In this document: in pieces, positions 1 to 10,213 of the stretch | Numbering within the stretch: position 1 is the first letter of the stretch | How the letters are laid out: the number at the start of each line of letters is the position of its first letter | Source: Leclercia adecarboxylata | GTDB lineage: Bacteria; Pseudomonadota; Gammaproteobacteria; Enterobacterales; Enterobacteriaceae | Direction: 5' to 3' | Length of the DNA: 64,000 nt | Assembly: GCF_006874705.1 (NCBI RefSeq) | Contig: NZ_CP035382.1 | Location: 3,162,001-3,226,000, forward strand | The notes under the pieces: generated by a model | What the model was told of the DNA's origin: nothing | Databases searched by the model: none | The model's input: only the letters and a program-made list of their open reading frames with translations | Translations under genes and position numbers: made by a program

Positions 1-1
1 G

Positions 2-1468
2 CCGCATATTCTGGCCATTGCTCAGGCCATCGCGGAAGAGCGCGCCAAAAATGGCATCACCGGTCCGTGCTACGTCGGTAAAGATACCCACGCCCTGTCA
101 GAGCCTGCCTTTATTTCCGTACTGGAAGTGCTGGCGGCCAACGGCGTGGACGTCGTGATTCAGGAAAACAACGGCTATACGCCGACCCCTGCGGTCTCTA
201 ACGCCATTCTGGTGCATAACCAGAAAGGTGGCGCGCAGGCGGATGGTATTGTGATCACGCCATCCCACAACCCGCCGGAAGATGGCGGCATCAAATACAA
301 CCCACCGAACGGCGGCCCGGCTGACACCAACGTCACCAAAGTGGTGGAAGATCGTGCCAACGCCCTGCTGGCCGACGGCCTGAATGGCGTGAAGCGCATT
401 TCCCTGGACGAGGCGATGGCCTCCGGCCACGTGAAAGAGCAGGATCTGGTGCAGCCGTTCGTTGAAGGGCTGGCGGATATCGTCGATATGGCGGCGATCC
501 AGAAAGCCGGTCTGAAGCTGGGCGTTGACCCGCTCGGCGGTTCTGGTATCGAATACTGGAAACGTATTGCCGAGCACTACAAGCTGGATCTGACCATCGT
601 AAACGATCACGTCGATCAGACCTTCCGCTTTATGCACCTCGATAAAGACGGCGCGATCCGTATGGACTGCTCCTCCGAGTGTGCGATGGCCGGCCTGCTG
701 GCGCTGCGCGACAAGTTTGACCTCGCCTTCGCTAACGACCCGGATTACGACCGTCACGGCATCGTCACCCCGGCGGGCCTGATGAACCCGAACCACTATC
801 TGGCGGTAGCGATCAACTATCTGTTCCAGCACCGTCCACAGTGGGGCGCAGAGGTTGCCGTGGGTAAAACCCTGGTCTCCTCCGCCATGATCGACCGCGT
901 GGTTAACGACCTGGGCCGCAAGCTGGTGGAAGTGCCTGTTGGCTTCAAGTGGTTTGTTGACGGTCTGTTCGACGGCAGCTTTGGCTTTGGCGGCGAAGAG
1001 AGCGCGGGGGCTTCCTTCCTGCGCTTCAACGGTACGCCGTGGTCTACCGACAAAGACGGCATCATCATGTGCCTGCTGGCGGCGGAAATCACTGCCGTCA
1101 CCGGTAAGAACCCGCAGGAGCACTACAACGAGCTGGCAGCCCGTTTCGGTGCCCCGAGCTACAATCGTCTGCAGGCTTCTGCCACTTCTGCCCAGAAAGC
1201 GGCGCTGTCTAAGCTGTCGCCAGAGATGGTCAGCGCCAGCACCCTGGCGGGCGATCCGATCACTGCCCGTCTGACGGCAGCGCCGGGTAACGGCGCGTCG
1301 ATCGGTGGCCTGAAGGTGATGACCGAGAACGGCTGGTTCGCAGCGCGTCCATCCGGCACCGAAGATGCGTACAAAATCTACTGTGAAAGCTTCCTCGGCG
1401 ACGAACACCGTCAGCTGATCGAGAAAGAAGCGGTGGAGATTGTGAGTGAAGTGCTGAAAAACGCATAA
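2..1468 (+). CDS. pgm: Phosphoglucomutase, 5' end outside window
   Basis: Interconverts glucose 1-phosphate and glucose 6-phosphate in the cytoplasm, linking galactose and glycogen metabolism to glycolysis. The open frame runs in from the window edge; 488 residues are visible, so about 58 of the usual ~546 are missing. The phosphoserine loop TPSHNPP is present near visible residue 83, followed by the metal-binding and sugar-binding segments ([19 protein letters not shown]) and the phosphate-binding [10 protein letters not shown] near the C-terminus, which are all hallmarks of the alpha-phosphohexomutase family. It ends just before a strong hairpin and converges on kdpE. Confidence 0.97.
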   Translation, partial: PHILAIAQAIAEERAKNGITGPCYVGKDTHALSEPAFISVLEVLAANGVDVVIQENNGYTPTPAVSNAILVHNQKGGAQADGIVITPSHNPPEDGGIKYNPPNGGPADTNVTKVVEDRANALLADGLNGVKRISLDEAMASGHVKEQDLVQPFVEGLADIVDMAAIQKAGLKLGVDPLGGSGIEYWKRIAEHYKLDLTIVNDHVDQTFRFMHLDKDGAIRMDCSSECAMAGLLALRDKFDLAFANDPDYDRHGIVTPAGLMNPNHYLAVAINYLFQHRPQWGAEVAVGKTLVSSAMIDRVVNDLGRKLVEVPVGFKWFVDGLFDGSFGFGGEESAGASFLRFNGTPWSTDKDGIIMCLLAAEITAVTGKNPQEHYNELAARFGAPSYNRLQASATSAQKAALSKLSPEMVSASTLAGDPITARLTAAPGNGASIGGLKVMTENGWFAARPSGTEDAYKIYCESFLGDEHRQLIEKEAVEIVSEVLKNA

Positions 1469-1477
1469 TCATTAAAA

Positions 1478-1502
1478 ACGGCAACCTGGTTGCCGTTTTG
1501 TT
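1478..1502 (+). terminator. Rho-independent terminator of pgm
   Basis: Perfect inverted repeat ACGGCAACC/GGTTGCCGT followed by TTTTGTTG, ten bases after the pgm stop codon. Confidence 0.85.
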
Positions 1503-1510
1503 GTATTCGT

Positions 1511-1545
1511 AGGCCCGGTAAGCGCTAGCGCCACCGGGCTTTTTT
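1511..1545. repeat. REP-like palindrome, probable bidirectional terminator
   Basis: GGCCCGGTAAGCGC...GCGCCACCGGGC with a T run on the plus side. It is the same family as the palindromes at 18126, 23382, 27792 and 40556. It lies between the converging pgm and kdpE and can also serve as the end of the kdp transcript. Confidence 0.7.
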
Positions 1546-1549
1546 GTGC

Positions 1550-2227
1550 TCAAAGCATAAATCGATACCCGATCCCGGTTTCAGTTAACAGATGGCGTGG
1601 GCGCGCGGGGTCCACCTCGAGTTTCTGACGAAGGTGCCCCATATAAATCCGCAGGTAGTGACTATGCTCCACCGCATTCGGTCCCCAGACCTGGCTTAAC
1701 AGCTGGCGCTGGGTGAGCACCTTGCCGTGATTGTTGAGCAGGACCGCCAGCAGGCGGAACTCGATAGGTGTCAGGTGAATTTCCGTCTCACCCCGCTGAA
1801 TGCGCCGCGAGGCCAGATCGACGCGAATGTCAGAGAAGCTATACACCGGGTCGGCAGGGGAGGTTGTTGCGTGGCGGCGCAGGGCAACGCGCAGACGCGC
1901 CTGCAGTTCGCCAATGCCAAACGGCTTGCTGAGATAGTCGTCGGCACCGGCATCGAGCGCGGCAATTTTGTCGGTCTCCTCCAGACGCGCCGAGAGCACA
2001 ATGATAGGCATCTGGCTCCACTGGCGCACTTCCCGGATAAAGTCGAGGCCGTCGCCGTCCGGAAGACCTAAATCGAGGATCACCAGATCCGGCTTGCGGG
2101 TCGCGGCTTCAATCAGGCCCCGCTGTAGCGTTCCGGCATCGTGTACGCGCAGGCCTTCACCTTCCAGCGCGACGCGCAGAAAACGGCTGATGGCGAGTTC
2201 ATCTTCAACAATCAGAACGTTAATCAC
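1550..2227 (-). CDS. kdpE: Response regulator KdpE of potassium uptake operon
   Basis: OmpR/PhoB-type transcription activator of 225 residues, the usual length. The receiver domain (residues ~1-115) has the acidic pair VEDE near the N-terminus, the phospho-acceptor Asp in VILDLGLPDGDG near residue 52 and the conserved Lys in LSKPF. A winged-helix DNA-binding domain follows (residues ~130-225, LTPIEFRLLAVL and the recognition helix region ending in GIGYRF). The start overlaps the kdpD stop by four bases, so the pair is translationally coupled. Partner of KdpD; turns on kdpFABC when K+ is limiting. Confidence 0.97.
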   Translation of the reverse strand: MINVLIVEDELAISRFLRVALEGEGLRVHDAGTLQRGLIEAATRKPDLVILDLGLPDGDGLDFIREVRQWSQMPIIVLSARLEETDKIAALDAGADDYLSKPFGIGELQARLRVALRRHATTSPADPVYSFSDIRVDLASRRIQRGETEIHLTPIEFRLLAVLLNNHGKVLTQRQLLSQVWGPNAVEHSHYLRIYMGHLRQKLEVDPARPRHLLTETGIGYRFML

Positions 2228-4899
2228 AAATCCTCTGGGAATTCATTCAGTTCGGGCGGCGTATCGCGCGGCAGTGTAACACAAAAACCGGCGCCCCCGT
2301 CGGGACGGTCATGGGCGGTGATGGTGCCACCGTGCACCTCAACAATCGCCTGGCAGATGGCGAGCCCCAGCCCGACGCCGGGAATGGCAGACTCTTTATT
2401 ACCGCGGGCGAACTTATCAAAGATAGCCTGTTCCTGCCCCGCCGGAATGCCGGGGCCGGTATCCCACACCTCCAGCTGGAGCTGGTCGGGGTTGACGCTG
2501 GCGTCAATACCAATTTGCGCTCTGCTCCCCGCGTATTTGCCGGCGTTCTCCAGCAGGTTAATCAGCACCCGCTCGAACAGCGAGCCATCCACGTGGATCA
2601 GCGCCAGCGGATCTGACATATCGAGCGCGATATGCCGCCCACCAAGCCCTGGCTCCAGCGTTTTCAGGGCGCTACCGATCACCTCTTCCAGGGTCAGCCA
2701 CTCTTTTTTCAGGTTAAAGCCGCCGGACTGGATCCGCGCCATATCCAGCAGATTATTCACCAGCCTGGTGGTGTTCAGCACGTGCTGGCGGATCTCGCTG
2801 GCCTGTGGCGCGTGGCGGGAACCCTCTGCCGCCAGGTCGAGGGTCAGGATCTCCGACTGGCCGAACAGCACCGTCAGCGGCGTGCGCAGATCGTGGGAGA
2901 GGGCCGCCAGCAGCGAGTTGCGAATGCTCTCCCGCTCGCTGGCTAACCGTGCCTGCTCTTCGCTGGCGGTCAGCGCCAGCCGCTCGAGGGCGCTGGCGAC
3001 CAGCAGAGTAAAGGTCTCCAGCAGGCGCTGCTGCTCGGGGATCATCAGCTGACGCAGATTGGACGGCTCGACAATCGCCACCCCCTGATTCTGCAGCGGC
3101 AGAATAAGCCAGGGCACGCCGGGCAGGGTATCGGTGCCTGCCCCGGCGGGCTGGCCCTTGTCAAAGCTCCAGCGGGCAATAGCTTCATCCCAGGGCGTCA
3201 TTCCCGAGGCCGGAGTCAGCGGGCGGAGCTTGCCCTCCCGATCCGGAAGGAGGATCAGGCTGCGGGCGTGAAAGGTGGAGTGGATGAACTGCTGGCTGGT
3301 CTGCGCGATATCCTGTGGCGTGCGGCCCACCGCCAGCGCCTTCGACATCTCATACAGATGGCGGGTGCGCTGCTCGCGATAGCGGGCGATCCGCGCCTGA
3401 TAGCGCACCCCCGCCGTCAGGTTACCGATCAGCAAGCCCACCGCCAGCATCACCGCAAAGGTGAGGACGTACTGTACGTCCGATACCGCCAGGGTACCGC
3501 GCGGGGCGATGAAAAAGAGATCGAAGCTGACCACGTTGATTACCGTCGCCAGTACCGAAGGCCAGCGGCCATAAAACAGCGCCACAATCACCACCCCAAG
3601 CAGGTAGATCATCACCAGGTTGGCGGCATCAAAATCGGGTAGCCACTGACTGGCAATAAAGGTGATCAGGGCGCAGAGCAGCACCGCCACCAGGCAGCCG
3701 CGCAGCTGGATCCGCCATTTGTCACTGAACGACCGGTTATCCGGCGCCCTGGCGGGTAGAGCCGTGGGCTTGTCATCCAGGGCGACGATCAGCAGATCGA
3801 GATCGGGGGCACGCTGTGCCAGCCTGTCGGCAAAGGTGTCCCGGTTGAACCATCGGCGATGAGAACGTCTGCCGATGACAATCTTGCCGAGATTGTGCTC
3901 CCGGGCGTAGCGCAGGATGGCTTTGTCTTCCGCCTGTTCGGCCAGGGTGGCGGTTTCGGCTCCCAGCTCCTGGGCCAGACGCAGGGCGCTGAGAATGGCG
4001 CGGCGCTGGTTCTCCGGCAGACGGTGCAGCTGCGGGGTCTCGACGTAAACGGCGTGCCAGACGCTGCCGAACTTCGCTGCCAGCCGCGCGGCGGTACGCA
4101 CCAGCTTCTCGTTGCCGCTGCCGTGGCCGATGCAGAGCAGGATGGCGTCGCGGGTATGCCACACCTTCTCCTCGCCCTGCCGGTCGCGCCAGGCCCGCAT
4201 CTGATCGTCCACCCGGTCGGCGGTGCGGCGCAGGGCCAGCTCACGCAGGGCGATCAAATTGCCTTTGCGGAAGAAGTGTTCGATTGCCCGCTCGGCCTGT
4301 CCGGCAATGTAAACCTTGCCTTCATGCAGGCGCTGGCGCAGATCGTCCGGGGGCAAATCCACCAGTACCACTTCGTCTGCCGCGTCGAAGAACGGATCCG
4401 GGACGGTCTCCCGCACCTGAATGCCGGTGACGCCGCTGACCACGTCGTTAAGACTTTCCAGATGCTGCACGTTAACGGTGGTAAAGACATCGATGCCCGC
4501 CTCCAGCAGCTCTTCGACGTCCTGCCAGCGTTTAGGGTGGCGTGAGCCTGAGGCGTTGCTGTGCGCCAGCTCGTCCATCAGGATCAGCGCCGGACGGCGG
4601 GCGAGGGCGGCATCGAGATCGAACTCCGTCACCAGACGCCCGCGATGATGAATGCGCCGGGGCGGCTGGGTCGCCAGGCCGGCCAACAGGGCGGCGGTCT
4701 CCTGGCGACCGTGGGTCTCCGCCACGCCGATCAGAATATCGAGCCCCTGGGCGCGCAGACGCTGCGCTTCACTGAGCATGGCGAAAGTCTTGCCGACCCC
4801 CGCACAGGCGCCGAAGAAGATTTTCAGCTTGCCGCGATGGGGGGCGGCAGCCTGCTCCAGCAGTTTGTCCGGGTCCGGGCGCTGAGGCTCGTCGATCAT
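2224..4899 (-). CDS. kdpD: Sensor histidine kinase KdpD
   Basis: Inner-membrane sensor kinase of 891 residues, close to the family's ~894. In order: an N-terminal KdpD domain with a Walker A loop GACAGVGKT (residues ~30), a universal-stress-protein-like segment (~250-370), four membrane spans around residues 395-500, a GAF-like region, then the dimerisation/phosphotransfer domain with the phospho-His in SHDLRTPLT (~670) and an ATPase domain (NLLENAGKYA, DTGPGIP, GVGLGLAICQ). Its ATG directly abuts the kdpC stop. Senses K+ limitation and ionic conditions and phosphorylates or dephosphorylates KdpE. Confidence 0.97.
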   Translation of the reverse strand: MIDEPQRPDPDKLLEQAAAPHRGKLKIFFGACAGVGKTFAMLSEAQRLRAQGLDILIGVAETHGRQETAALLAGLATQPPRRIHHRGRLVTEFDLDAALARRPALILMDELAHSNASGSRHPKRWQDVEELLEAGIDVFTTVNVQHLESLNDVVSGVTGIQVRETVPDPFFDAADEVVLVDLPPDDLRQRLHEGKVYIAGQAERAIEHFFRKGNLIALRELALRRTADRVDDQMRAWRDRQGEEKVWHTRDAILLCIGHGSGNEKLVRTAARLAAKFGSVWHAVYVETPQLHRLPENQRRAILSALRLAQELGAETATLAEQAEDKAILRYAREHNLGKIVIGRRSHRRWFNRDTFADRLAQRAPDLDLLIVALDDKPTALPARAPDNRSFSDKWRIQLRGCLVAVLLCALITFIASQWLPDFDAANLVMIYLLGVVIVALFYGRWPSVLATVINVVSFDLFFIAPRGTLAVSDVQYVLTFAVMLAVGLLIGNLTAGVRYQARIARYREQRTRHLYEMSKALAVGRTPQDIAQTSQQFIHSTFHARSLILLPDREGKLRPLTPASGMTPWDEAIARWSFDKGQPAGAGTDTLPGVPWLILPLQNQGVAIVEPSNLRQLMIPEQQRLLETFTLLVASALERLALTASEEQARLASERESIRNSLLAALSHDLRTPLTVLFGQSEILTLDLAAEGSRHAPQASEIRQHVLNTTRLVNNLLDMARIQSGGFNLKKEWLTLEEVIGSALKTLEPGLGGRHIALDMSDPLALIHVDGSLFERVLINLLENAGKYAGSRAQIGIDASVNPDQLQLEVWDTGPGIPAGQEQAIFDKFARGNKESAIPGVGLGLAICQAIVEVHGGTITAHDRPDGGAGFCVTLPRDTPPELNEFPEDL

Positions 4900-5475
4900 T
4901 TAGTTTTTCCTTAGTGCGTCCAGCGCCAGATTTAATTCAACGATGTTAACCACCGCGCCGCCCATCGCGCTGAACAGCGGTTTTTGCGTATGTTCCGCCA
5001 TCAGCTGGCTAAGCTGCGCGGGCGTGAGCTGACGCGCCTGCGCCACGCGCGGGATCTGCCAGGCGACGGCCTGCGGCGTCAGGCTGTAGTCCAGCCCGCT
5101 GGCCGAAGCGGTCACCAGCTCAACCGGCACCGCCTGGCTGGCATTCGGGTTGGCGACGCGTAATGCGGCCACGCGGGCGCGAACAACGTTATCCAGCTCA
5201 GGGTTGCTGCCCGCCAGGTTGCTGCCCCCCGACGCCAGCGGATTATACGGGCTTTCCGCCGTGGCGGAAGGACGGCCGTGAAAGTAACCTGCTGCGGTAA
5301 AGTCTTGTCCAATAAGACGTGAACCGCGGATCTCCCCCTGCTGGTGGATAAGCGATCCGTTAGCCTGGTCGGCAAACCACCACTGGCCCAGCGCGGTAGT
5401 CACCAGCGGATAAACGCCGCCGGTCATCAGAGCCAGCAGAATAAACAACAGTATAGCGGGACGTAACATAGCCAT
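4900..5475 (-). CDS. kdpC: K+-transporting ATPase subunit KdpC
   Basis: 191 residues, the usual size. One N-terminal membrane helix (about residues 7-28, [17 protein letters not shown]) is followed by a periplasmic domain with the conserved GSxLIGQDF and GRPSAT segments. KdpC is the small subunit that joins KdpA and KdpB and affects K+ affinity. It starts 12 bases after kdpB and ends exactly where kdpD begins, as expected for a single transcript. Confidence 0.96.
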   Translation of the reverse strand: MAMLRPAILLFILLALMTGGVYPLVTTALGQWWFADQANGSLIHQQGEIRGSRLIGQDFTAAGYFHGRPSATAESPYNPLASGGSNLAGSNPELDNVVRARVAALRVANPNASQAVPVELVTASASGLDYSLTPQAVAWQIPRVAQARQLTPAQLSQLMAEHTQKPLFSAMGGAVVNIVELNLALDALRKN

Positions 5476-5487
5476 TTGATTTTCCTC

Positions 5488-7536
5488 TTAAACCAGCCCG
5501 AACAGGGTGAGTACCAGATCGATGGCTTTAATGCCGATAAAGGGCACCACCAGCCCACCCAGACCGTAGATCCACAGATTGCGACGCAGCATGGCGGCGG
5601 CGGTGAGCGGTTTGTAGCTCACCCCTTTCAGCGCCAGCGGGATCAGAAAGACAATGATCAGCGCGTTGAAGATCACCGCACTGAGGATGGCCGAAGCGGG
5701 GGAGTGCAGGTGCATTACGTTCAGGGCGTTCAGCTGCGGATAAGTCGCCGCAAACGCCGCCGGAATAATGGCAAAATATTTCGCCACGTCGTTGGCGATA
5801 CTGAAGGTGGTAAGCGAGCCCCGGGTCATCAGCATCTGTTTGCCGATATGCACCACCTCAATCAGCTTGGTCGGGTTGGAGTCGAGGTCGACCATGTTTC
5901 CCGCCTCTTTTGCCGCCTGGGTGCCGGAGTTCATCGCCACCGCCACATCCGCCTGAGCGAGGGCCGGAGCGTCGTTGGTGCCGTCCCCGGTCATCGCCAC
6001 CAGCCGTCCTTCGGCCTGATACTGGCGGATCAGCGCCAGTTTGGCCTCCGGCGTCGCCTCGGAGAGGAAATCATCCACGCCGGCTTCCGCTGCAATGGCT
6101 GCGGCGGTCAGGCGGTTATCCCCGGTGATCATCACCGTTTTGATGCCCATTTTGCGCAGCTGGGCAAAACGCTCCTTGATGCCGCCTTTAACGATGTCCT
6201 TCAGGGCGATCACCCCCAGCACGGTAGCGCCTTCCGCCACCACCAGCGGGGTGGCCCCCTGACGGGCGACGTTCTCCACCAGGGTATCAACCTGCGGCGG
6301 GAAGTGGCCGTTGTTGGCGGTAATGTGACGGCGAATGGCATCCACCGAGCCCTTACGAATCATCCGCTCCTGGAAGTTAATCCCGCTCATCCGCGTCTGC
6401 GCCGTAAAGGGCACAAAAGTGGCATGCAGGCTCTGGACGTCGCGCTGGCGCAGGTTAAAGCGCTGCTTGGCGAGGATCACGATGCTGCGGCCTTCCGGAG
6501 TTTCATCCGCCAGCGAGGCCAGCTGGGCCGCATCGGCCAGCGTTTTTTCGTCCACGCCCGGGGCGGGCAGGAACCCGGAGGCCTGACGATTGCCGAGGGT
6601 GATGGTGCCGGTTTTATCCAGCAGCAGCACGTCGACGTCGCCAGCCGCCTCCACCGCCCGGCCGCTGGTGGCGATGACGTTGGCCGCCAGCATCCGGCTC
6701 ATACCCGCCACGCCGATAGCCGACAGCAGGCCGCCGATAGTGGTTGGGATCAGGCAGACCAGCAGGGCAACCAGCACGGTGACGCTTACCGCCGTACCGC
6801 CATACGATGAGAAGGGCCACAGGGTGGCTGTCGCCAGCAGGAAGACGATAGTCAGCGCCACCAGCAGAATGGTCAGGGCAATTTCATTCGGGGTTTTTCG
6901 CCGCTGGGCACCTTCCACCATGGCGATCATCCGGTCGAGGAAGGTCTCACCAGGGTTGACGCTGCACTGGATCACCAGCCAGTCGGAGAGAATGCGCGTC
7001 CCGCCGGTGACCGAGGCGAAATCGCCGCCGGACTCACGGATCACCGGCGCGGATTCCCCGGTAATGGCGCTCTCATCCACCGAGGCGCCCCCTTCGATAA
7101 CTTCCCCGTCGCAGGGGATAATATCTCCGGCCTCCACCAGCACGATGTCGCCCTTGCGCAGCGTGTCCGCCGGAACCCTGTCGGTATCGGCACCGTATTT
7201 CGCTTCGCGCAGCTTGCGGGCGAACGCCGTCTTCTGCACCCCTTTGAGGCTGTTGGCCTGCGCTTTGCTGCGGCCTTCCGCCAGTGCCTCCGCGACGTTG
7301 GCAAACAGCACGGTGAACCACAGCCACAGGCCGATCGCCGCGGTAAAGGTGGCGCTTCCTGCCAGCCATCCGCCCGCCATGGCAAGGGCCAGCAAGGTAG
7401 TCAGCAGGCTGCCCAGCCAGACGATAAACATTACCGGATTGCGCCACTGCACGCGCGGGTCGATTTTTTTTACCGCATCCATCAGCGCCTGACGAACCAG
7501 AGAGGGTTCGAGCAGGGCCAGTTGCTTACGACTCAT
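5488..7536 (-). CDS. kdpB: K+-transporting ATPase ATP-binding subunit KdpB
   Basis: P-type ATPase subunit of 682 residues. The phosphorylation motif DKTGTIT lies near residue 307; TGES of the actuator domain, [10 protein letters not shown] of the hinge, and about seven membrane helices are all present. The ATG at 7536 is chosen because it gives MSRKQLAL as in E. coli and has GGAG eight bases upstream; two in-frame codons (TTG GTC) lie before it. ATP hydrolysis here drives K+ entry through KdpA. Confidence 0.96.
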   Translation of the reverse strand: MSRKQLALLEPSLVRQALMDAVKKIDPRVQWRNPVMFIVWLGSLLTTLLALAMAGGWLAGSATFTAAIGLWLWFTVLFANVAEALAEGRSKAQANSLKGVQKTAFARKLREAKYGADTDRVPADTLRKGDIVLVEAGDIIPCDGEVIEGGASVDESAITGESAPVIRESGGDFASVTGGTRILSDWLVIQCSVNPGETFLDRMIAMVEGAQRRKTPNEIALTILLVALTIVFLLATATLWPFSSYGGTAVSVTVLVALLVCLIPTTIGGLLSAIGVAGMSRMLAANVIATSGRAVEAAGDVDVLLLDKTGTITLGNRQASGFLPAPGVDEKTLADAAQLASLADETPEGRSIVILAKQRFNLRQRDVQSLHATFVPFTAQTRMSGINFQERMIRKGSVDAIRRHITANNGHFPPQVDTLVENVARQGATPLVVAEGATVLGVIALKDIVKGGIKERFAQLRKMGIKTVMITGDNRLTAAAIAAEAGVDDFLSEATPEAKLALIRQYQAEGRLVAMTGDGTNDAPALAQADVAVAMNSGTQAAKEAGNMVDLDSNPTKLIEVVHIGKQMLMTRGSLTTFSIANDVAKYFAIIPAAFAATYPQLNALNVMHLHSPASAILSAVIFNALIIVFLIPLALKGVSYKPLTAAAMLRRNLWIYGLGGLVVPFIGIKAIDLVLTLFGLV

Positions 7537-7553
7537 GACCAATACTCCGCAAA

Positions 7554-9233
7554 TCAGCGTAAAGAGAGATGTTCCGCGACCGGGCCTAAGGCGAGGGCGG
7601 GGATAAAGGTGAGGGCGCCCACCAGCAGGACGGTACCGATCAGCAGGCCGACGAACAGCGCACCGTGGGTGGGTAGCGTGCCGCCAGAAGCGGGCTGGCG
7701 GGTCTTGCTCACCAGCGATCCGGCGATGGCCATGACCGGCACAATCACGCCAAAGCGTCCGATTAACATGCAGAACGCCAGCAGGCAGTTCCAGAACGGC
7801 GAGTTGGCGCTCAGGCCCGCAAAGGCGCTGCCGTTGTTGTTGGCCGCCGAGGAAACAGCGTACAGCACCTCGCTAAACCCGTGGATCCCGGGGTTGAAGA
7901 TGCCGCTGCGCCCGGCGTCGGTCATCAGCGCCAGCGCGGTACCGAGCAGCACCAGCGCCGGAGTGACGAGGATCGCCAGCGCGGTCAGCTTCATCTCACG
8001 CACGTCGATTTTCTTGCCCAGATATTCCGGGGTACGGCCAATCATCAGCCCGGCGATAAACACCGCCAGCAGCACAAACAGCAGCATGCCGTACAGGCCA
8101 GAACCGACCCCGCCAAACACCACTTCACCAATCTGCATCAGCCACAGCGGGATCATCCCGCCCAGCGCGGTAAAGGAGTCGTGCATGGCGTTGACCGCCC
8201 CGCAGGAGGCGGCGGTGGTGACGACGGCGTACAGGCTGCTGGCGAGAATGCCAAAGCGGCTCTCTTTGCCCTCCATATTGCTGTTGCTGTCCGCCCCCAG
8301 CAGCATGAAGTGGCTGTTGCCCTGCCACTCCGCCCACATTACCAGCGCGGCGCAGATCGCAAAGATGATGGACATGGTCCAGAGGATCGCATGCCCCTGA
8401 CGGCGATCGCTGACCGCCTCGCCAAAGGCAAAGCACAATGCGGCGGGGATCAGGAAGATCGCCAGCATCTGCACGGCGTTCGTCAGCGCGGTCGGGTTCT
8501 CAAACGGATGAGCAGAGTTCGCATTAAAGAAGCCGCCCCCGTTGGTACCGAGCATTTTGATCGCTTCCTGGGAGGCCACCGGTCCCATCGGCAGCAGCTG
8601 TCTGGCCCCCTCCAGCGAGGTGAAGGGCTGATAGGGCAGCAGGTTTTGCAACACGCCCTGCTGGATAAACAGCAACGCGATAACCAGCGCCAGCGGCAGC
8701 AATACCCACAGGGTGATGCGGGTCAGATCGACCCAGGCGTTGCCCAGGGTATTGACACTCTGGCGGGCAAAGGCGCGGGTGAGGGCGAAGATGACCGCGA
8801 TGCCGCTGGCCGCCGAAAGGAAGTTTTGTACCGTCAGGCCCGCCATCTGGCTGAAATAGCTCAGGGTGGTCTCCCCGGCATAGGATTGCCAGTTGGTATT
8901 GCTGACGAAGCTGACGGCGGTGTTCAGCGCCAGATGCCAGGAGAGGCCCGGAAGCTGCTGCGGGTTGAGCGGCAGATAACCCTGCAGCATCAGCATGGCG
9001 AACAGCGCGACCAGACCCACCCCATTCAACAGCAGGATCGCGCCCAGGTAGTGACGCCAGCCCATTTCTGCGGTGCCGATCCTGAGCATTCGCAGTAGTC
9101 CTGCGTCAAGGGATTGCACCCCGGGCAGCGGCAGGCCGTTAATCATCCGCGCCAGCCACATCCCCAGCGGTCGGGCGAGCCCCAACAGCACCAGCAGAAA
9201 GCTGGCGATAAGTAGAAATCCTTGTGCGGCCAT
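7554..9233 (-). CDS. kdpA: K+-transporting ATPase channel subunit KdpA
   Basis: 559 residues, multi-span membrane protein of the SKT channel-like superfamily. It carries the four selectivity-filter loops, for example [18 protein letters not shown] and [10 protein letters not shown]. The start at 9233 ([10 protein letters not shown]) is the family start; it overlaps the kdpF stop in a TGATG junction, which suggests coupled translation. It selects K+ and passes it into the KdpFABC complex. Confidence 0.96.
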   Translation of the reverse strand: MAAQGFLLIASFLLVLLGLARPLGMWLARMINGLPLPGVQSLDAGLLRMLRIGTAEMGWRHYLGAILLLNGVGLVALFAMLMLQGYLPLNPQQLPGLSWHLALNTAVSFVSNTNWQSYAGETTLSYFSQMAGLTVQNFLSAASGIAVIFALTRAFARQSVNTLGNAWVDLTRITLWVLLPLALVIALLFIQQGVLQNLLPYQPFTSLEGARQLLPMGPVASQEAIKMLGTNGGGFFNANSAHPFENPTALTNAVQMLAIFLIPAALCFAFGEAVSDRRQGHAILWTMSIIFAICAALVMWAEWQGNSHFMLLGADSNSNMEGKESRFGILASSLYAVVTTAASCGAVNAMHDSFTALGGMIPLWLMQIGEVVFGGVGSGLYGMLLFVLLAVFIAGLMIGRTPEYLGKKIDVREMKLTALAILVTPALVLLGTALALMTDAGRSGIFNPGIHGFSEVLYAVSSAANNNGSAFAGLSANSPFWNCLLAFCMLIGRFGVIVPVMAIAGSLVSKTRQPASGGTLPTHGALFVGLLIGTVLLVGALTFIPALALGPVAEHLSLR

Positions 9234-9322
9234 CAGAATGCCTCCGCGTTCAACAGGGCATAAATCAAATACCCCAGTAACAGGAACACCAGCACGATGC
9301 CCGCAATTACACCTGCACTCAC
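9233..9322 (-). CDS. kdpF: KdpF, small lipid-like stabilising subunit
   Basis: 29-residue single-span membrane peptide beginning [20 protein letters not shown], nearly the same as KdpF of E. coli. It starts with GTG, preceded by a clear GGAGGT at the right distance. First gene of the operon; its stop overlaps the kdpA ATG by one base. KdpF stabilises the KdpABC complex. Confidence 0.93.
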   Translation of the reverse strand: MSAGVIAGIVLVFLLLGYLIYALLNAEAF

Positions 9323-9402
9323 AATTCACCTCCGGGTGACGTTAGTAATGGTGCAAAGGGTAAAATTTCGGTCGCAAAGATTTCGCAAAAATCAGAGAGG
9401 GA

Positions 9403-9421
9403 GATGTAAAAAAAATATAAA
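9403..9421 (-). promoter_or_regulatory. Probable KdpE binding site upstream of kdpF
   Basis: On the minus strand the sequence reads TTTATATTTTTTTTACATC, which resembles the T-rich KdpE site of the E. coli kdp promoter (TTTATA...TTTACA). It lies about 80 bases upstream of the kdpF start. The rest of the 308-base gap between kdpF and ybfA is AT-rich; I saw no other gene in it. Identification rests on remembered similarity. Confidence 0.55.
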
Positions 9422-9630
9422 GAGGGCTAAGACCCTAATTTAACTAATGGTTAGTAAAAATTTAACTTTTCTGTAACTTAATTACGGCTTGAAGTGTAAA
9501 GTTCGCTTCAGAAGGGCAAAAAAGTGGTCGGATGAGTAGTAAAATTACAGCCAAAGCGTTACTATTTTCCTCAGATAACCAGTTTTAACTTTCCGGAGAG
9601 GGTTTCCGGCCAGAGAAAGGGGAGAAAATG

Positions 9631-9837
9631 ATGGAATTTTACAAAGCGTATCCGGCACATATCGTTTTTATTCGCCGCACTTTCGCTGTGATAGCGGGTG
9701 TTCTGGCGTTACCTGTGATGCTTTTCTGGAAAGAACGCGCTCGTTTTTATAGCTATCTGCATCGCGTCTGGGCTAAAACCAGCGATAAACCGGTGTGGAT
9801 GGATCAGGCTGAAAAAGCCACTTGTGATTTTTATTAA
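9631..9837 (+). CDS. ybfA: Small membrane protein YbfA
   Basis: 68-residue protein of unknown function, strongly similar to E. coli YbfA, including the C-terminal stretch [19 protein letters not shown]. One hydrophobic segment at about residues 16-33 ([16 protein letters not shown]) is flanked by basic residues, so a single inner-membrane span is likely. There are two ATG codons in tandem; the second is chosen because GGGGAG lies six bases from it and the length then equals the known protein. Divergent from kdpF. Confidence 0.88.
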   Translation: MEFYKAYPAHIVFIRRTFAVIAGVLALPVMLFWKERARFYSYLHRVWAKTSDKPVWMDQAEKATCDFY

Positions 9838-9872
9838 ATTTTAAGAAAGACTACACACAGCACCTGCAGCAA

Positions 9873-9909
9873 TAAAAAAAACCGCCACAGCAATGTGGCG
9901 GTTTTTTTA
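9873..9909. terminator. Bidirectional terminator between ybfA and the small RNA candidate
   Basis: Inverted repeat AACCGCCACA/TGTGGCGGTT with an A run before it and a T run after it, so it can stop transcripts from either side. It ends ybfA on plus and the proposed antisense RNA on minus. Confidence 0.85.
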
Positions 9910-9960
9910 TCCCTCGGGATTCGCGGTCCGTCGGGAGGTGTTAAACAAGCACTACCAGAG
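9873..9960 (-). ncRNA. Candidate antisense small RNA (type I antitoxin-like)
   Basis: Proposed minus-strand RNA of roughly 85-90 nt ending at the hairpin above. A -10 like TAAGAT (complement of 9967-9972) would start it near 9960; the -35 is poor. Its first 20 nt are the complement of 9940-9959, and that segment is repeated with two changes at 10129-10148 in the leader of the small ORF at 10214. Both changes lie in the complementary region: one gives a G-U wobble and one a mismatch, so about 17 consecutive pairs can form. The arrangement is that of trans-pairing antitoxins such as IstR and OrzO. No experiment or family match is available to me. Confidence 0.5.
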
Positions 9961-9972
9961 AAAGCTATCTTA

Positions 9973-9991
9973 GCCTGAACGTCCTTCAGGC
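9973..9991. repeat. 19-bp palindrome between the two divergent transcripts
   Basis: GCCTGAA-CGTCC-TTCAGGC, a perfect 7-bp inverted repeat. It lies immediately upstream of the -10 of the candidate antisense RNA, where an operator could act. It contains CTG-N9-CAG, one base short of a LexA box. Confidence 0.6.
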
Positions 9992-10128
9992 GAAATGTGC
10001 AGTGTCTAAATGAATTCTGAAAGGCCAGTTGCGGTCTGCCGATGACACAGGATGTTGACTATGATGTGTCGTCCCTTTCCGCCATCTCGCACATGGGCAC
10101 CGGTCCCGGGAAAGGCGTCATCACAACC

Positions 10129-10148
10129 GTAAAACAAGTACTACCAGA
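10129..10148 (+). promoter_or_regulatory. Predicted antisense target in the leader of the small ORF
   Basis: Near-copy of 9940-9959 in direct orientation (GTAAAACAAGTACTACCAGA against GTTAAACAAGCACTACCAGA). It ends 66 nt before the ATG at 10214. The leader before it also holds a stem pairing GATGACACA (10033-10041) with TGTGTCGTC (10065-10073). Confidence 0.55.
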
Positions 10149-10213
10149 ACTTGTGTCTGCCGGATTATCACCGGTGGTGAACGGTAGAGCGGTGAGTTTG
10201 CAGGGACCGCATA

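Noticed and set aside
7881..9098. A long open frame on plus opposite kdpA
   Set aside because: Composition is His/Gln/Arg-rich, as expected for the reverse complement of a membrane protein gene; no promoter or Shine-Dalgarno.
9973..9991. LexA box at the 9.9-kb locus
   Set aside because: The spacing is CTG-N9-CAG and the centre is not AT-rich, so it does not meet the LexA consensus; retained only as an unknown palindrome.
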